Source: Fortiea sp. LEGE XX443
GTDB lineage: Bacteria > Cyanobacteriota > Cyanobacteriia > Cyanobacteriales > Nostocaceae
Direction: 5' to 3'
Assembly (NCBI RefSeq): GCF_015206815.1
Contig: NZ_JADEXZ010000001.1
Coordinates: forward strand, 124,001-188,000
DNA: 64,000 nt
Below are positions 1 through 8,627 of this stretch, in pieces. Under the pieces are notes generated by a model. That model made no database searches and had not been told where the DNA came from. It saw only the letters and a program-made list of their open reading frames with translations. Position 1 is the stretch's first letter, and each line of letters starts with the position of its first letter. Both the position numbers and the translations under genes were made by a program.

Positions 1-216
1 CGAAAATATTGTTTGATTCTAAAGGTAATTTGAAATCATTAACCAGTCCGTTGACTTTTGATTATAAAAGTCAACGGAAATGCTGGATTATTGACTCAAA
101 TCTCAAGAATATTAGGGAGGAAGAGGGTGGAGATTGTAAATGATAAATTTCAATTAACTGCAATATTATGTAGCCTGCAACGATAGGAATAAAACAGCAA
201 ATTTTTCAACTAAACT
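1..216. other. intergenic, left edge
   Basis: AT-rich sequence with no convincing gene. A short inverted repeat near 46-76 (cgttgacttt/aaagtcaacg) may be a hairpin, possibly a terminator for a gene beyond the left edge. Confidence 0.4.
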
Positions 217-495
217 TCAAATACAACACCGCGATAAATTTTTCACATCTGGATATACGCCACGCCGATATTCAGGAATCCATAGGCGTAAATCGCTGTT
301 AATTGGCTCAAATTGAGTATCGCGCAGCAGAAAGCTAAGATAGGTCAAAATATTACCACTGATGCGGCTGTGTTTGAGTGTTCCTCCGGGTATTGGCACA
401 ATTTCTCCATCTCGGTATTCGCTGCGTCCTTCCGCTTTTTCTTCAATGGCGCGATATTCATCCAAAGTGTAGCGGTGCTTGATTGTAGAAACCAT
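217..495 (-). pseudogene. truncated Uma2-family (DUF820) endonuclease-like gene
   Basis: The 92-residue product matches the N-terminal half of cyanobacterial Uma2 (PD-(D/E)XK-like) proteins. It has an opening YTLDEY segment, a GRSEYRDGEIV segment and an SDLRLWIPE strand leading to YPDV. Complete members are about 190 residues and continue through a PDV...E.LSPST core with the catalytic acidic and lysine residues. Here the similarity stops exactly at YPDV and an unrelated eight-residue tail leads to a stop, so the nuclease core is missing. A deletion remnant is the simplest reading. A full-length Uma2 gene lies at 7802-8587. Residual function is unlikely. Confidence 0.75.
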
Positions 496-618
496 AGGTC
501 TTAAGCGATCGCACTGGCTCTAAAATAATAAAACTATTTTGTCATAGAAAATTTCCATCTCCGGCTGAACGCAAGTTCGTATACATTAATTGATGGGCTG
601 CAACAATCGGAGGGTAAA

Positions 619-2130
619 ATGGTAGAAGAGTCACAACAAAAACGTGTGGTAGTCGTTGGTGCAGGTTGGGCTGGTTTAGGCGCAACCTACCATTTAGCCA
701 AGCAAGGATATGATGTGACACTTCTGGAAGCAGGCCCTTATCCTGGTGGCTTAGTAGCAGGTTGGCAAACCCCAGGCGGTAAATCTGTAGAAGCCGGAAT
801 TCATGGCTTTTGGTATCCTTACAGAAATATTTTTGCCCTCATCAACGAATTAAACCTTAACCCCTTCACTACCTGGACTCGTTCTGCTCAATATTCACCC
901 GCAGGTTTAGAAGTAGAATCACCAATTTTTCAAGAATTACCCCAGCTACCTGCACCTTTAGGCACATTTCTCTACACTCACTTTCAGAGATTGCCACTTG
1001 TTGAACGTCTCAGCGCCCTACCTTTACTATATGCTGTAGTTGATTTTGACAATTCTGATGCAGCTTGGCGGCGTTACGATTCTGTGACGGCGCGTGAACT
1101 GTTCAAAGATTTTGGTGTGTCTGCAAGGCTTTATCGTGATGCGTTTGAGCCGATGTTGTTGGTAGGTTTATTTGCTCCAGGCGAACAATGTTCAGCCGCG
1201 GCAACATTAGGGATGCTTTATTATTTTATTTTGGCGCATCAGCCTAATTTTGATGTGGTTTGGTGTCGCGGAACTGTAGGAGAAAAAATCTTCCGTCCTT
1301 GGGTAGAACGAATAGAAAAAGCTGGTGGCAAAGTATTACCAAAACATCGCGTAACTGATTTAATTATTGATAGTAATAATCGCGCTACAGGTGTGGTTTG
1401 TGGTGATGAAGTGTTTAACGCTGATGTCGTGGTTTTTGCTGTTGGTGTCACTGGGATGAAAAAAATTGTTGCTTCTAGTCCTAGTTTACAAAGTCGGGAA
1501 GAATTTCGGAATTTAAATAATTTAGGAGCGATTGATGTTTTAGCAACGCGGCTGTGGTTTGACCGCAAAATTGATATTCCTCGCCCTTCTAATGCTTGCT
1601 TTGGCTTTGATGCCACGACTGGATGGACATTTTTTGATTTGAATGCGCTGCATGATGAATATCAAAATGAGCCAGGAACAGTAATTGAAGCTGATTTTTA
1701 TCATGCAAATCAGTTTCTAAATTTAAGTGATGCAGAAATTATTCCCATAGTTCAGAATTATTTAGCAACTTGTATACCTGCATTTAAAGAAGCAAAAGTA
1801 ATTGATAGTAGTGTAATTCGCTTGTCAAATGCGGTAACTCATTTCTCTCCTGGTAGCTATCAATATATGTTGCCAGCCAGGACAAGTTTTGCCAATGTAT
1901 TTATGAGTGGTGATTGGATTGTCAACCGTCACGGTTCATGGTCGCAAGAAAAAGCGTATGTTACAGGTTTAGAAGCAGCAAATTTTGTAGTGTCTTATTT
2001 AGGTGAAGGCCAACCTGCTGAGATTTTACCTGTACAAGAAGATGAAGTACATATCAAAATCGGGCGATCGCTCAATGAAACAGTTCGTAACCTAACTAAG
2101 TCTATCTTGCCTGATTTTTGGTTGCCCTAA
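619..2130 (+). CDS. FAD-dependent oxidoreductase, phytoene/zeta-carotene desaturase-like
   Basis: This 503-residue flavoprotein belongs to the amine-oxidase/phytoene-desaturase superfamily. An N-terminal Rossmann motif (VVVGAGWAGLGATYHLA, about residues 11-27) is followed by an acidic residue ending the second strand (LLEAG) and the GG..AGW segment typical of desaturases. Near the C terminus FMSGDWI (about 433-439) matches the flavin-closing GD motif. The ATG has a strong upstream GGAGGG. Family knowledge suggests oxidation or isomerisation of a polyene or related hydrophobic substrate at the membrane surface. It is not clearly CrtP, CrtQ or CrtH, so no symbol is given. It stands alone and the next gene is only a short remnant. 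Confidence 0.85.
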   Translation: MVEESQQKRVVVVGAGWAGLGATYHLAKQGYDVTLLEAGPYPGGLVAGWQTPGGKSVEAGIHGFWYPYRNIFALINELNLNPFTTWTRSAQYSPAGLEVESPIFQELPQLPAPLGTFLYTHFQRLPLVERLSALPLLYAVVDFDNSDAAWRRYDSVTARELFKDFGVSARLYRDAFEPMLLVGLFAPGEQCSAAATLGMLYYFILAHQPNFDVVWCRGTVGEKIFRPWVERIEKAGGKVLPKHRVTDLIIDSNNRATGVVCGDEVFNADVVVFAVGVTGMKKIVASSPSLQSREEFRNLNNLGAIDVLATRLWFDRKIDIPRPSNACFGFDATTGWTFFDLNALHDEYQNEPGTVIEADFYHANQFLNLSDAEIIPIVQNYLATCIPAFKEAKVIDSSVIRLSNAVTHFSPGSYQYMLPARTSFANVFMSGDWIVNRHGSWSQEKAYVTGLEAANFVVSYLGEGQPAEILPVQEDEVHIKIGRSLNETVRNLTKSILPDFWLP

Positions 2131-2348
2131 TACCGCAAGACGGAAGTCAAAAGTCAAAAGGTTATGTGCTGCAAAGGGTAGATGTGCAACTGTTTTTAGC
2201 AGAGCAAACACAGTTGCAAGGTAAGCGAGATGAAGCTTTAAAGCACGCTAGGAAAGCGCGGCACTTGGCTACCTGCGATGGTGGTGAGTATACCTATAAA
2301 GTTGCACACCATGAAGCGGCGGCGTTGTTGCGTCTGTTGGAAGAATAA
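2118..2348 (+). pseudogene. C-terminal remnant of a TPR-like repeat protein
   Basis: An open frame of 76 codons overlaps the end of the preceding gene by 13 nt and would need a TTG start with no ribosome site. From about residue 22 it reads as a helical repeat (LAEQTQLQGKRDEALKHARK...) ending in a short helix, like the C terminus of cyanobacterial TPR or AAA-TPR proteins that carry CDGGEYTYKVA-type endings. The N-terminal 20 residues look like random intergenic translation. I read it as the surviving tail of a larger deleted gene. A small real protein is less likely. Confidence 0.45.
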
Positions 2349-2452
2349 TTTGTAATTAAGAAATTTAGATTTTATGGGGTTTCGGGGGGTAAATCTGATA
2401 CTGATATTGGAGAGGATATTTTAAAATCCTCTTGTTAGGAGCAAAACATTTT

Positions 2453-2624
2453 AGATCCCCCTAAATCCACGCCACTTGCTACAACGGGGAGACAGCCGCG
2501 TGGGCGGTTTTCCCGACTTGAGCGGACTGTCGTGGGAACCCTCGCAACACAGTGCCTCCCCTTAAAAAGGATGACTTAGAGGCTGAAGCATTTCCCTCCT
2601 TTTTAAAGGGGGCTAGGGGGATCT
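2453..2624. repeat. interspersed inverted-repeat element (MITE-like)
   Basis: The element opens with agatccccctaaatcc and closes with gggggctagggggatct, which are near inverted repeats. A second nested pair is formed by ccccttaaaaagga and tcctttttaaaggg. The middle holds a GC-rich segment. There is no transposase. This architecture is common as a dispersed palindromic element in Nostocales intergenic DNA. It fills most of the 310-bp gap upstream of the carbonic anhydrase gene. Confidence 0.65.
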
Positions 2625-2658
2625 TTTTAAACAATCCCTAGTAGGTGTAATTTAACTC

Positions 2659-3462
2659 ATGAGCAATACTTTAAACAGGCGGCAACTACTAAAGTTACTA
2701 AGCATGACTGCCTTGGCAACTTCCTTTTCTGGTTGTGTAATTTCCCCAAAAGCAGCCACAACAAAGAACTGGGGATATATCGGCAAGCAAGCGCCAGAAT
2801 ATTGGGGTAAGCTTTCGCCTGAATTTGAGCTTTGTTATTCCGGTAAAAGACAAACGCCAATTGATTTACAACTTGCCAGTGTCAAAAGTATTGATAATAA
2901 AAATCAAGATTTATTGGTAGTTAACTATCAACCAACGCCCTTAAATTTGATTAATAATGGCAAAACAATTGAAGTTGACTATCAACCAGGAAGTTTTATT
3001 GATAGCGATCGCCAAGCTTATCAGCTGCTTCAGTTCCATTTTCACCATCCCAGTGAACACCACATCAACGGGAAAGAATATGATATGGAACTGCATTTTG
3101 TTCACCGTAATCAAGCTGGCAATTTAGCAGTTATAGGTGTGTTTTTAAAATCAGGAGAATTTAACCCTAATCTCCAAACTATCTGGGATGCCATACCGCA
3201 AACCCAGGGAGAACAAACCCAGGTAAAAGATACTATAATTAACGCGGCTTCATTACTACCAGCAGAACGCAGATTTCTAACTTACTCTGGTTCTCTCACC
3301 ACCCCACCCTGCTCAGAAAATGTTACATGGTACGTGATGGAAACCCCCATTGAAGCATCTACTGAACAAATAGCTAAATTTGCCCAGTTATTTCCCCATA
3401 ATAATCGCCCAATTCAAGCCGTGAATGAGCGGACAGTTTTTGAAAGCGCCAATGCTCAATGA
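2659..3462 (+). CDS. ecaA: alpha-type carbonic anhydrase, exported
   Basis: The 267-residue protein catalyses CO2/bicarbonate interconversion. The zinc ligands are visible as H127 and H129 (QFHFHHPSEH) and H146 (MELHFVH), and the SLTTPPC loop (about 212-218) supplies the conserved Thr pair. C59 and C218 are placed to form the usual alpha-class disulfide. The N terminus has a twin-arginine-like NRRQLLKLL followed by a hydrophobic stretch ending in SGC26, which looks like a lipobox, so an exported lipoprotein is plausible. The length agrees with Anabaena EcaA (about 264 residues). It is monocistronic and follows a palindromic repeat element. It would act outside the cytoplasmic membrane in inorganic-carbon supply. 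Confidence 0.93.
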   Translation: MSNTLNRRQLLKLLSMTALATSFSGCVISPKAATTKNWGYIGKQAPEYWGKLSPEFELCYSGKRQTPIDLQLASVKSIDNKNQDLLVVNYQPTPLNLINNGKTIEVDYQPGSFIDSDRQAYQLLQFHFHHPSEHHINGKEYDMELHFVHRNQAGNLAVIGVFLKSGEFNPNLQTIWDAIPQTQGEQTQVKDTIINAASLLPAERRFLTYSGSLTTPPCSENVTWYVMETPIEASTEQIAKFAQLFPHNNRPIQAVNERTVFESANAQ

Positions 3463-3690
3463 AGAGTGCTGAATGCTGAGTTAAAATATCGCCTATAAGG
3501 CAATACAGTTCAGTTAAGCATTTCTTCCTTCGTGTCCTTTGCGGTTCGTTACCTTACCTAAACGGTAATGTCGTAAATAGCGTAGACAGCAATAATTTTA
3601 TTACTTTTGCGATCGCCTTTCTCAAATCACACCTGAGATATCAAATATACTTTTGAACTTTTTTATCTAAGATATCTCAGGCTATTTTAT

Positions 3691-4275
3691 CTAACTTTGT
3701 TCTTGAGGAACTTGTCCAATTTGTGCTGTCAGCTTTTCTTGATCACGCTTGCGTTTTTTGGCGTATAGCTGAATAGTAACCGCCATGAAAATAATCAAGG
3801 CAAAAATTCCCCAAGCTGTAATATCTGTAGGTAGATTGTTTTTAAATACAGCCAAGAGTACAATCACCACTAGCATAACTGTAGGCGCTTCATTTAAAGC
3901 CCGCAACTGCTGGCCAGTCCAGCGACATTCATCGGCGGCTAACTTTTTCATCAGACGACCGCAGTAATGATGATAACCCAGTAAAATGGCGACAAATAGT
4001 AGTTTGAAATGTAACCAACTCTGTTTTAAAACATCTGGTTCAGTACTTAATAAACCAATTGCCATCGCTACTGTTAATATCATTCCAGGAGTAGTGATGA
4101 TGCGGTAAAGACGTTTTTCCATAATTTGATACTGATTTTTCAGTATCGTGCGTGCTGGTTCTGGTTCTTGGTTAGCTTCAACATGGTAAATAAACAGACG
4201 CACCAAGTAAAACAACCCAGCAAACCAAACTACAATGCCAATAATATGAAATGCTTTAAACCAAGAATAAGCCAT
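3691..4275 (-). CDS. hemJ: HemJ-type protoporphyrinogen IX oxidase (CopD/UPF0093 family)
   Basis: This 194-residue integral membrane protein oxidises protoporphyrinogen IX to protoporphyrin IX in heme and chlorophyll synthesis. The sequence starts with the family signature around KAFHIIGIVVWFAGLFYL, including the conserved His at residue 10. A conserved KRLYRIITTPGM segment (about 54-65) and a WLHFKLLF segment (about 86-93) follow. Four hydrophobic helices are visible, with a charged C-terminal tail. The length matches Synechocystis HemJ (about 193 residues). No other porphyrin gene is adjacent, which is normal in cyanobacteria. Confidence 0.92.
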   Translation of the reverse strand: MAYSWFKAFHIIGIVVWFAGLFYLVRLFIYHVEANQEPEPARTILKNQYQIMEKRLYRIITTPGMILTVAMAIGLLSTEPDVLKQSWLHFKLLFVAILLGYHHYCGRLMKKLAADECRWTGQQLRALNEAPTVMLVVIVLLAVFKNNLPTDITAWGIFALIIFMAVTIQLYAKKRKRDQEKLTAQIGQVPQEQS

Positions 4276-4453
4276 AAATCACCATCTCCATTGATGTGGT
4301 TTTAATACTTTGTAAGTTGCTAGAAATTTTGCAAATTTAACTTACAATAGTATTAGATTTTTTTGCCAAATCTTCAATTAGCTATCTCTTAAACACAAAT
4401 AAATTTTCTGTGTTTATCTGTACTTTCATTTTTATAATATCGATTTTTGCCAA

Positions 4454-5302
4454 CTAGTTATCTATACGTCTCACAAAAGGTAATAAGTCGTCTAAAATTG
4501 TTTTATGATAGTGTTCTTGCGGGTAATGTCCGACATTATTAAGTTTGATGAATTCAACATTTGGTGCTAAATCAACAAACTTTTGTGCTATGTCCACAGA
4601 TAACCAAGGGTCAATCATACCCCATTGAACTAAAATTGGCTGTTGCCATTGTTGAAAACCTGTTTCGATTTCGGTCATGGCTTGGGGAAGTTGTAAATTG
4701 CGAATGCTTGATAGTAGACCTCTACCAGCAGCAGAAGTTTTCAAAAAAGGTCTGCGGTAAACATCTAAATCTTTATCTTCTATGCGGTAACGGCTACCAC
4801 CTTCTAGTGTACGGTCTACTAATAAAGGGTCTTGGGTCATCATTTCACCTGCTAATGGTAAACCCATTTGTTTGATTTTCCAAGGTACTTTAGCAGTAGT
4901 TGAAATGGGAGTATTTAAAATAGCAATGTTGGCTATTTTTTCTGGATGACGCAAAGCATATTGTAAACCAACCGAACCTAAAAATCCTTGCACAACCAAA
5001 GAAAACTTTTCCAATTCTAACGCTGTAATAAATCCTTCTAAAGCTGTAATGAATGCTTCAGGAGTGTAGGCAAAATCGCGTTTTTCGGGCATAGCAGAAA
5101 AGCCATAACCAATCCAATCAGGTGCGATCGCCCGTGTTCCTTGACTGGCTAAAGCAGGTATAATATCCCGCCAACTATAACTTTGTGAAACTAAACCGTG
5201 CAGCAATACTACAGGTAATAAATCACTTTGCCCAATTGGTGCAGCTTCCCGATAAAACCACTCTAAAGAATCAACTTTTATTTTATGTTCTGTTACAGAC
5301 AC
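4454..5302 (-). CDS. alpha/beta-fold hydrolase, haloalkane-dehalogenase-like, without a canonical nucleophile
   Basis: The 282-residue protein has a clear alpha/beta-hydrolase layout: oxyanion region LLHGL (33-37), PDWIGYG (61-67), candidate acid D231 in WGMIDPWLS, and candidate catalytic H259 in NVGHYPQE. At the nucleophile elbow the sequence reads VVQGFLGS (103-110). Haloalkane dehalogenases have VVQDWGG and other relatives have GHSxGG, so neither Asp nor Ser is present at position 106. Either the protein has lost hydrolysis or it uses a different residue. No signal peptide is seen and it is probably cytoplasmic. It stands between hemJ and the ThiO-like gene on the same strand, with gaps of 178 and 78 bp. 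The substrate is unknown. Confidence 0.8.
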   Translation of the reverse strand: MSVTEHKIKVDSLEWFYREAAPIGQSDLLPVVLLHGLVSQSYSWRDIIPALASQGTRAIAPDWIGYGFSAMPEKRDFAYTPEAFITALEGFITALELEKFSLVVQGFLGSVGLQYALRHPEKIANIAILNTPISTTAKVPWKIKQMGLPLAGEMMTQDPLLVDRTLEGGSRYRIEDKDLDVYRRPFLKTSAAGRGLLSSIRNLQLPQAMTEIETGFQQWQQPILVQWGMIDPWLSVDIAQKFVDLAPNVEFIKLNNVGHYPQEHYHKTILDDLLPFVRRIDN

Positions 5303-5380
5303 GCTATTTTCCTATTTGTTTTACACACAAAAGCCTTGTGTATTCAACGACAAGGCATAAAGATAAAAAGGTATTTTTTA

Positions 5381-6457
5381 TTAAGAGTCCATAGAAGTAA
5401 TCATCTCACGAATTGTATAGGCTGTTGCTGGTGCTAGTAACACACCGTTACGATAATGACCCGTGGCGAGGAGGATATTACTAAATCCTGGTAGTTTCTC
5501 AATTATCGGTGCTGGGCGACCTTCAGGACGCGGGCGTAACCCTGACCATGTGCGAGTAATAGTTGCTGATGCTAATTCGGGACAGAAAGCGATCGCTTGT
5601 TGTTTGACTGATTCCAATAGTTCATAATTGGGTGATATCTCATCGCCATTAGCAGGAAACTCCACCGTTGCGCCTATCCAATAGTCTCCGCCTCCCAGAG
5701 GGACTATATGCACATCATTACAGGTAATCATCGGCTGGAATTCAGGATTGCCGATGGAATGCCCTAAATTTACTTGTAATGCTTGCCCCAGAACAGGGCG
5801 GATATCAATTTTTTGGTTTAATTGGGCTGTTAGTGGTGTAGAACCCAGTCCAGCCGCAACTACAATCCAATCGGCGGCAATTTTTCCTTCTGTAGTTTCG
5901 ATTGATGCTGCTGAGATATTTGAAACATTCACGCCAAACTTGAAGGTAACGCCCTTTTGTTGAGCAGCTGCAACTAACGCTAAGGTTAAAGCTGTAGGGT
6001 CAAGTTGACGGTCTTGAGGAGAGTAGACAGCGCCAGTAATTTTGTCATTATGCACTTGTGGGCAAATACTCTTGAGTTTTGCCGTGTCCCAAATTTCCAA
6101 TTGCCAACCTTGAGAGGAGCGAATTTCAACTAGTTTTTCCCAACTTTCAAAATTTTCAGCCTCCCAACATAAGTGCAAAATACCCTGACGATTGAAAGGG
6201 ATTTTACGCCCGGTTAATGCTTCTAGTTCAGGAATTAAAGTTTCATAGCGTTGGATGCTGCTTTGCCGCAGCTGCCAAGCCTTACCCTTGGCTTTCTGAC
6301 TAATGACACCTATTAAAACGCCAAGGGCAGCACCTGTAGAAGCTTGTGCGGGTGGTTGTTGGTCAACAACGGTAATTTGTAACCCTGTGACTTGACTCAG
6401 TTCATAGGCGATCGCAGCCCCAACGACACCACAACCGATAATAATTACATGACTCAT
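5381..6457 (-). CDS. glycine oxidase ThiO-like FAD-dependent amine oxidase
   Basis: This 358-residue DAO-fold flavoprotein starts with a dinucleotide-binding motif (IIGCGVVGAAIAYEL, about 5-19), has the central IVVAAGLGS segment, and ends with GLRPRPEGRPAPIIE and a GHYRNGVLLAP motif. That last motif is characteristic of ThiO, which oxidises glycine to iminoacetate for the thiazole moiety of thiamine. Many Nostocales also carry a ThiO-ThiG fusion, so this may be a second paralogue with another amine substrate. No TPP-riboswitch-like element is evident upstream. The upstream spacer holds an inverted repeat separating it from psbQ. Confidence 0.75.
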   Translation of the reverse strand: MSHVIIIGCGVVGAAIAYELSQVTGLQITVVDQQPPAQASTGAALGVLIGVISQKAKGKAWQLRQSSIQRYETLIPELEALTGRKIPFNRQGILHLCWEAENFESWEKLVEIRSSQGWQLEIWDTAKLKSICPQVHNDKITGAVYSPQDRQLDPTALTLALVAAAQQKGVTFKFGVNVSNISAASIETTEGKIAADWIVVAAGLGSTPLTAQLNQKIDIRPVLGQALQVNLGHSIGNPEFQPMITCNDVHIVPLGGGDYWIGATVEFPANGDEISPNYELLESVKQQAIAFCPELASATITRTWSGLRPRPEGRPAPIIEKLPGFSNILLATGHYRNGVLLAPATAYTIREMITSMDS

Positions 6458-6463
6458 TGCTTC

Positions 6464-6535
6464 GATACTTAAAAGTTATGAGCTAAAAGTTAAGACTAGC
6501 TAATTCCTAACTTCTAACTCATAACTCAGGACTTC
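6464..6535. repeat. imperfect inverted repeat between psbQ and the ThiO-like gene
   Basis: Two arms built on agttatgagctaaaagttaa and its near complement (ctaacttctaactcataact) can form a long AT-rich hairpin. Such palindromes are common intergenic elements in Nostoc-type genomes. It lies directly after the psbQ stop and may help end that transcript, though no clear T-run follows. Confidence 0.5.
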
Positions 6536-6540
6536 AACAC

Positions 6541-7005
6541 CTATGACTCAGCTTGCTTACTGGCTTCAGGCAGTATTTGTAGGAATTTGTCAACATCTGT
6601 AAAAGCAGCTTTGTAGTTACTTAAGGCAACTAGACTGTTACCATTAGTAGCCGCTTGATCAACTTTAACCAAGTGGTTCAGTAAATCTCTAGTGATTTGA
6701 CGTGCTGCGGTTTGGTCTTTGGGTAAAAGATGGGGTGTAATGTAAGTCATGGTCAGCCTAGCTTCTGCCATCGGGCCATGAATAAAGTTACCCACCTTAA
6801 TCCACTCATTTTCTTGGATGAGATTTTTCAATTCATCTGCGCGATCGCGCACAGTCTGAATCTCAGGTAAATATTCCTGAATTTGTGCAATTTGATCTGC
6901 CGTATATGTTGGTGGTGCAACTGCAACTCCAGGGCCGCCACAACTAATGAGGAATGTAGCCAATAATACTAGGATTAATGAGAAAATCGAGCGTTGACGC
7001 GCCAT
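6541..7005 (-). CDS. psbQ: photosystem II lumenal lipoprotein PsbQ (CyanoQ)
   Basis: The 154-residue protein begins with a basic n-region, a hydrophobic stretch and a lipobox ending in LISC22, indicating a lipid-anchored lumenal protein. The mature part is a four-helix bundle sequence (QIAQIQEYLPEIQTVRDR, LKNLIQENEWIKVGNFIHGP, then two further amphipathic helices), which matches cyanobacterial PsbQ. PsbQ binds on the lumenal side of photosystem II and stabilises dimers and the oxygen-evolving region. It is transcribed alone, with a 338-bp gap separating it from the next, divergent gene. Confidence 0.92.
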   Translation of the reverse strand: MARQRSIFSLILVLLATFLISCGGPGVAVAPPTYTADQIAQIQEYLPEIQTVRDRADELKNLIQENEWIKVGNFIHGPMAEARLTMTYITPHLLPKDQTAARQITRDLLNHLVKVDQAATNGNSLVALSNYKAAFTDVDKFLQILPEASKQAES

Positions 7006-7343
7006 AAACTGAACTTAAATTTGTTTTGTGTTTGCCAGCTAACAGTGTAATTTTAGATCGCCAGGGTAATTTCTCGTCTTAGCAAGTAAATGATTTTGCG
7101 GAAAATTCTGAGATTCCTCCCAAATTTTTAAGTATAATTGCTCAATAAAGCTTAAACCTAAGACTAAAATTTCATAATTCATAATTCACACTTCACACTT
7201 TATAAATGTTAAGAAAGGGTAATTTTAGAGTTGCTAAATCTAAAACGTCTTGATAAGCTGAAACACCAATAAGATAAGCCTTCTGGCGGTTTGCTGTCGT
7301 CACAGTCCCCTTAAGCCGACTAACTATTTAGGAGTGTTTTTCC
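7006..7343. other. divergent intergenic region, psbQ / hypothetical gene
   Basis: This 338-bp spacer between divergently transcribed genes must hold both promoters. I see short repeats of the ttcataattcacactt type near 7170-7200 and a TTTAGGAG ribosome site just before the GTG at 7344. No RNA gene or riboswitch is recognised. Confidence 0.4.
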
Positions 7344-7766
7344 GTGAACGCATCTGAACAGGCAACTAACCTTGAACTCGCCAGCAAGATTGCTACGGTA
7401 GTTAATTTGTTCAAATTCGAGTTTCCCGATGCAAAATCAGATTTAAAACCCTGGAAGAATGATCCAGAAACCAGGGATTTAGTTGATCCAGATTCCATAG
7501 ACATCGGATTTCACTTTCCTGGAATCAGTAAATCCTGGCGCAGTCGCAGTGTTTTAATTCAAATCCGGTTTTATCAAGATCCAATCACAAACACACGTCG
7601 GGCAATTGGTGTAGAAGTTGCAGGCTTTGATCATCGCGGTGAAGCGTGGCGACTTTCCACTGTGGAAAACTGGAACTTCGTTGGTGAGTCTGCGCCGTCT
7701 GCACAAATAGCCGACAAGCTAAAACAATTTTGTCGGCATATTTTGGAAGTGTTTAATGAACTCTGA
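7344..7766 (+). CDS. conserved hypothetical protein
   Basis: The 140-residue soluble protein starts at GTG, chosen because a good TTTAGGAG ribosome site lies about 10 nt upstream. It has no signal peptide or membrane helix. The sequence is a mixed alpha/beta domain with a basic KSWRSRSVLIQIRF strand near residues 62-76 and an amphipathic C-terminal helix. I recognise it only as resembling conserved cyanobacterial proteins of unknown function. It converges with the downstream Uma2 gene, the two stops lying 35 bp apart. Confidence 0.7.
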   Translation: MNASEQATNLELASKIATVVNLFKFEFPDAKSDLKPWKNDPETRDLVDPDSIDIGFHFPGISKSWRSRSVLIQIRFYQDPITNTRRAIGVEVAGFDHRGEAWRLSTVENWNFVGESAPSAQIADKLKQFCRHILEVFNEL

Positions 7767-7801
7767 AATTTCATTCTTACACCTTGAAACCCATACACTC
7801 A

Positions 7802-8587
7802 TTATTCAGCGTCAGGATTTTCTCCCAATTCTCTCAAACGGGCAGCTAAACGTTCAGCTTGTGCCTGTGCAGCATCGGCTTGTGCCTGTGCTGCATCAGC
7901 TTGTGCCTGTGCAGCATCGGCTTGTGCCTGTGCTGCTTCTTCTGGTAAAGGCACAAGATTACCATCGGAATCGTAAAATCGTAACCAAATTGCTGTTTCT
8001 CGGTCTACCGTGCCTTCCCAGGTTCCCAACCATAAATTTAAACGCTGACACCATAGCCAACCACGTTCATTAGATGTTAAGGGTTGGTAATTCTGATTTG
8101 CATCTAAATGCCAACCTTGCAAAGAATTGCGGTCAAAGGGGTCATACACAAAGTAATCTGGTGTGCGAAAGATTTGTTGATAAATTTCCTTTTTTGTCAC
8201 TTTGTCAACCCGCGCCGTAGATGGTGACATCAATTCCACAATGACATCTGGGTAACGACCATTTTCTTCCCATACCACCCAACCCTGCCTAGAGGTAGTA
8301 CCATCAACATTCAGCACTGCAAAAAAATCAGGGCCACGAAAATCATTGTTACGCGCTTGGGTACTGCTGTAATAGATGAACATATTACCACCTGTGTAAA
8401 AGTCGTTTCGGTCAGCCCAAGCTTGCTGCAATGACCGGATTAAGACATTCATGGCGATGCGGTGGCGATTTGACTCCAATGGTTCTCCGTCATCAAATAT
8501 TAAATCTGTGGGTGGCATGGGGGGTTCCCAGTCCACAATATCATCCGTCTGGGAAGTTATTTCTAAATTTGGCTTACTGACTGTCAT
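7802..8587 (-). CDS. Uma2-family endonuclease-like protein with alanine-rich heptad tail
   Basis: The 261-residue protein contains a full Uma2/DUF820 domain. The DFFAVLNVD segment is followed by the core PDVIVELMSPST (about 115-126), then KKEIYQQ and YFVYDP, giving the acidic and lysine residues of the restriction-nuclease-like fold. The family is hugely expanded in cyanobacteria and its biological role is not settled. After the domain comes a repeated AQADAAQ coiled-coil tail encoded by four 21-bp tandem repeats, ending in an LAARLRELGENPD helix that is a common Uma2 terminus. It is convergent with the hypothetical gene and probably monocistronic. Confidence 0.85.
   Translation of the reverse strand: MTVSKPNLEITSQTDDIVDWEPPMPPTDLIFDDGEPLESNRHRIAMNVLIRSLQQAWADRNDFYTGGNMFIYYSSTQARNNDFRGPDFFAVLNVDGTTSRQGWVVWEENGRYPDVIVELMSPSTARVDKVTKKEIYQQIFRTPDYFVYDPFDRNSLQGWHLDANQNYQPLTSNERGWLWCQRLNLWLGTWEGTVDRETAIWLRFYDSDGNLVPLPEEAAQAQADAAQAQADAAQAQADAAQAQAERLAARLRELGENPDAE
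7857..7940. repeat. four tandem 21-bp repeats inside the Uma2 gene
   Basis: The unit gcttgtgcctgtgc(a/t)gcat is repeated four times with period 21 and a few substitutions. It encodes the seven-residue unit AQADAAQ on the minus strand. Repeat-number variation between strains would change the length of the coiled-coil tail in seven-residue steps without a frameshift. Confidence 0.9.
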
Positions 8588-8627
8588 GCCAACCCCCTAA
8601 AATAGACTGTCAAAAACTTTTCATATA

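Noticed and set aside
5303-6540. Thiamine (TPP) riboswitch near the ThiO-like gene
   Set aside because: No CTGAGA...ACCTGA core pair is visible upstream of the gene.
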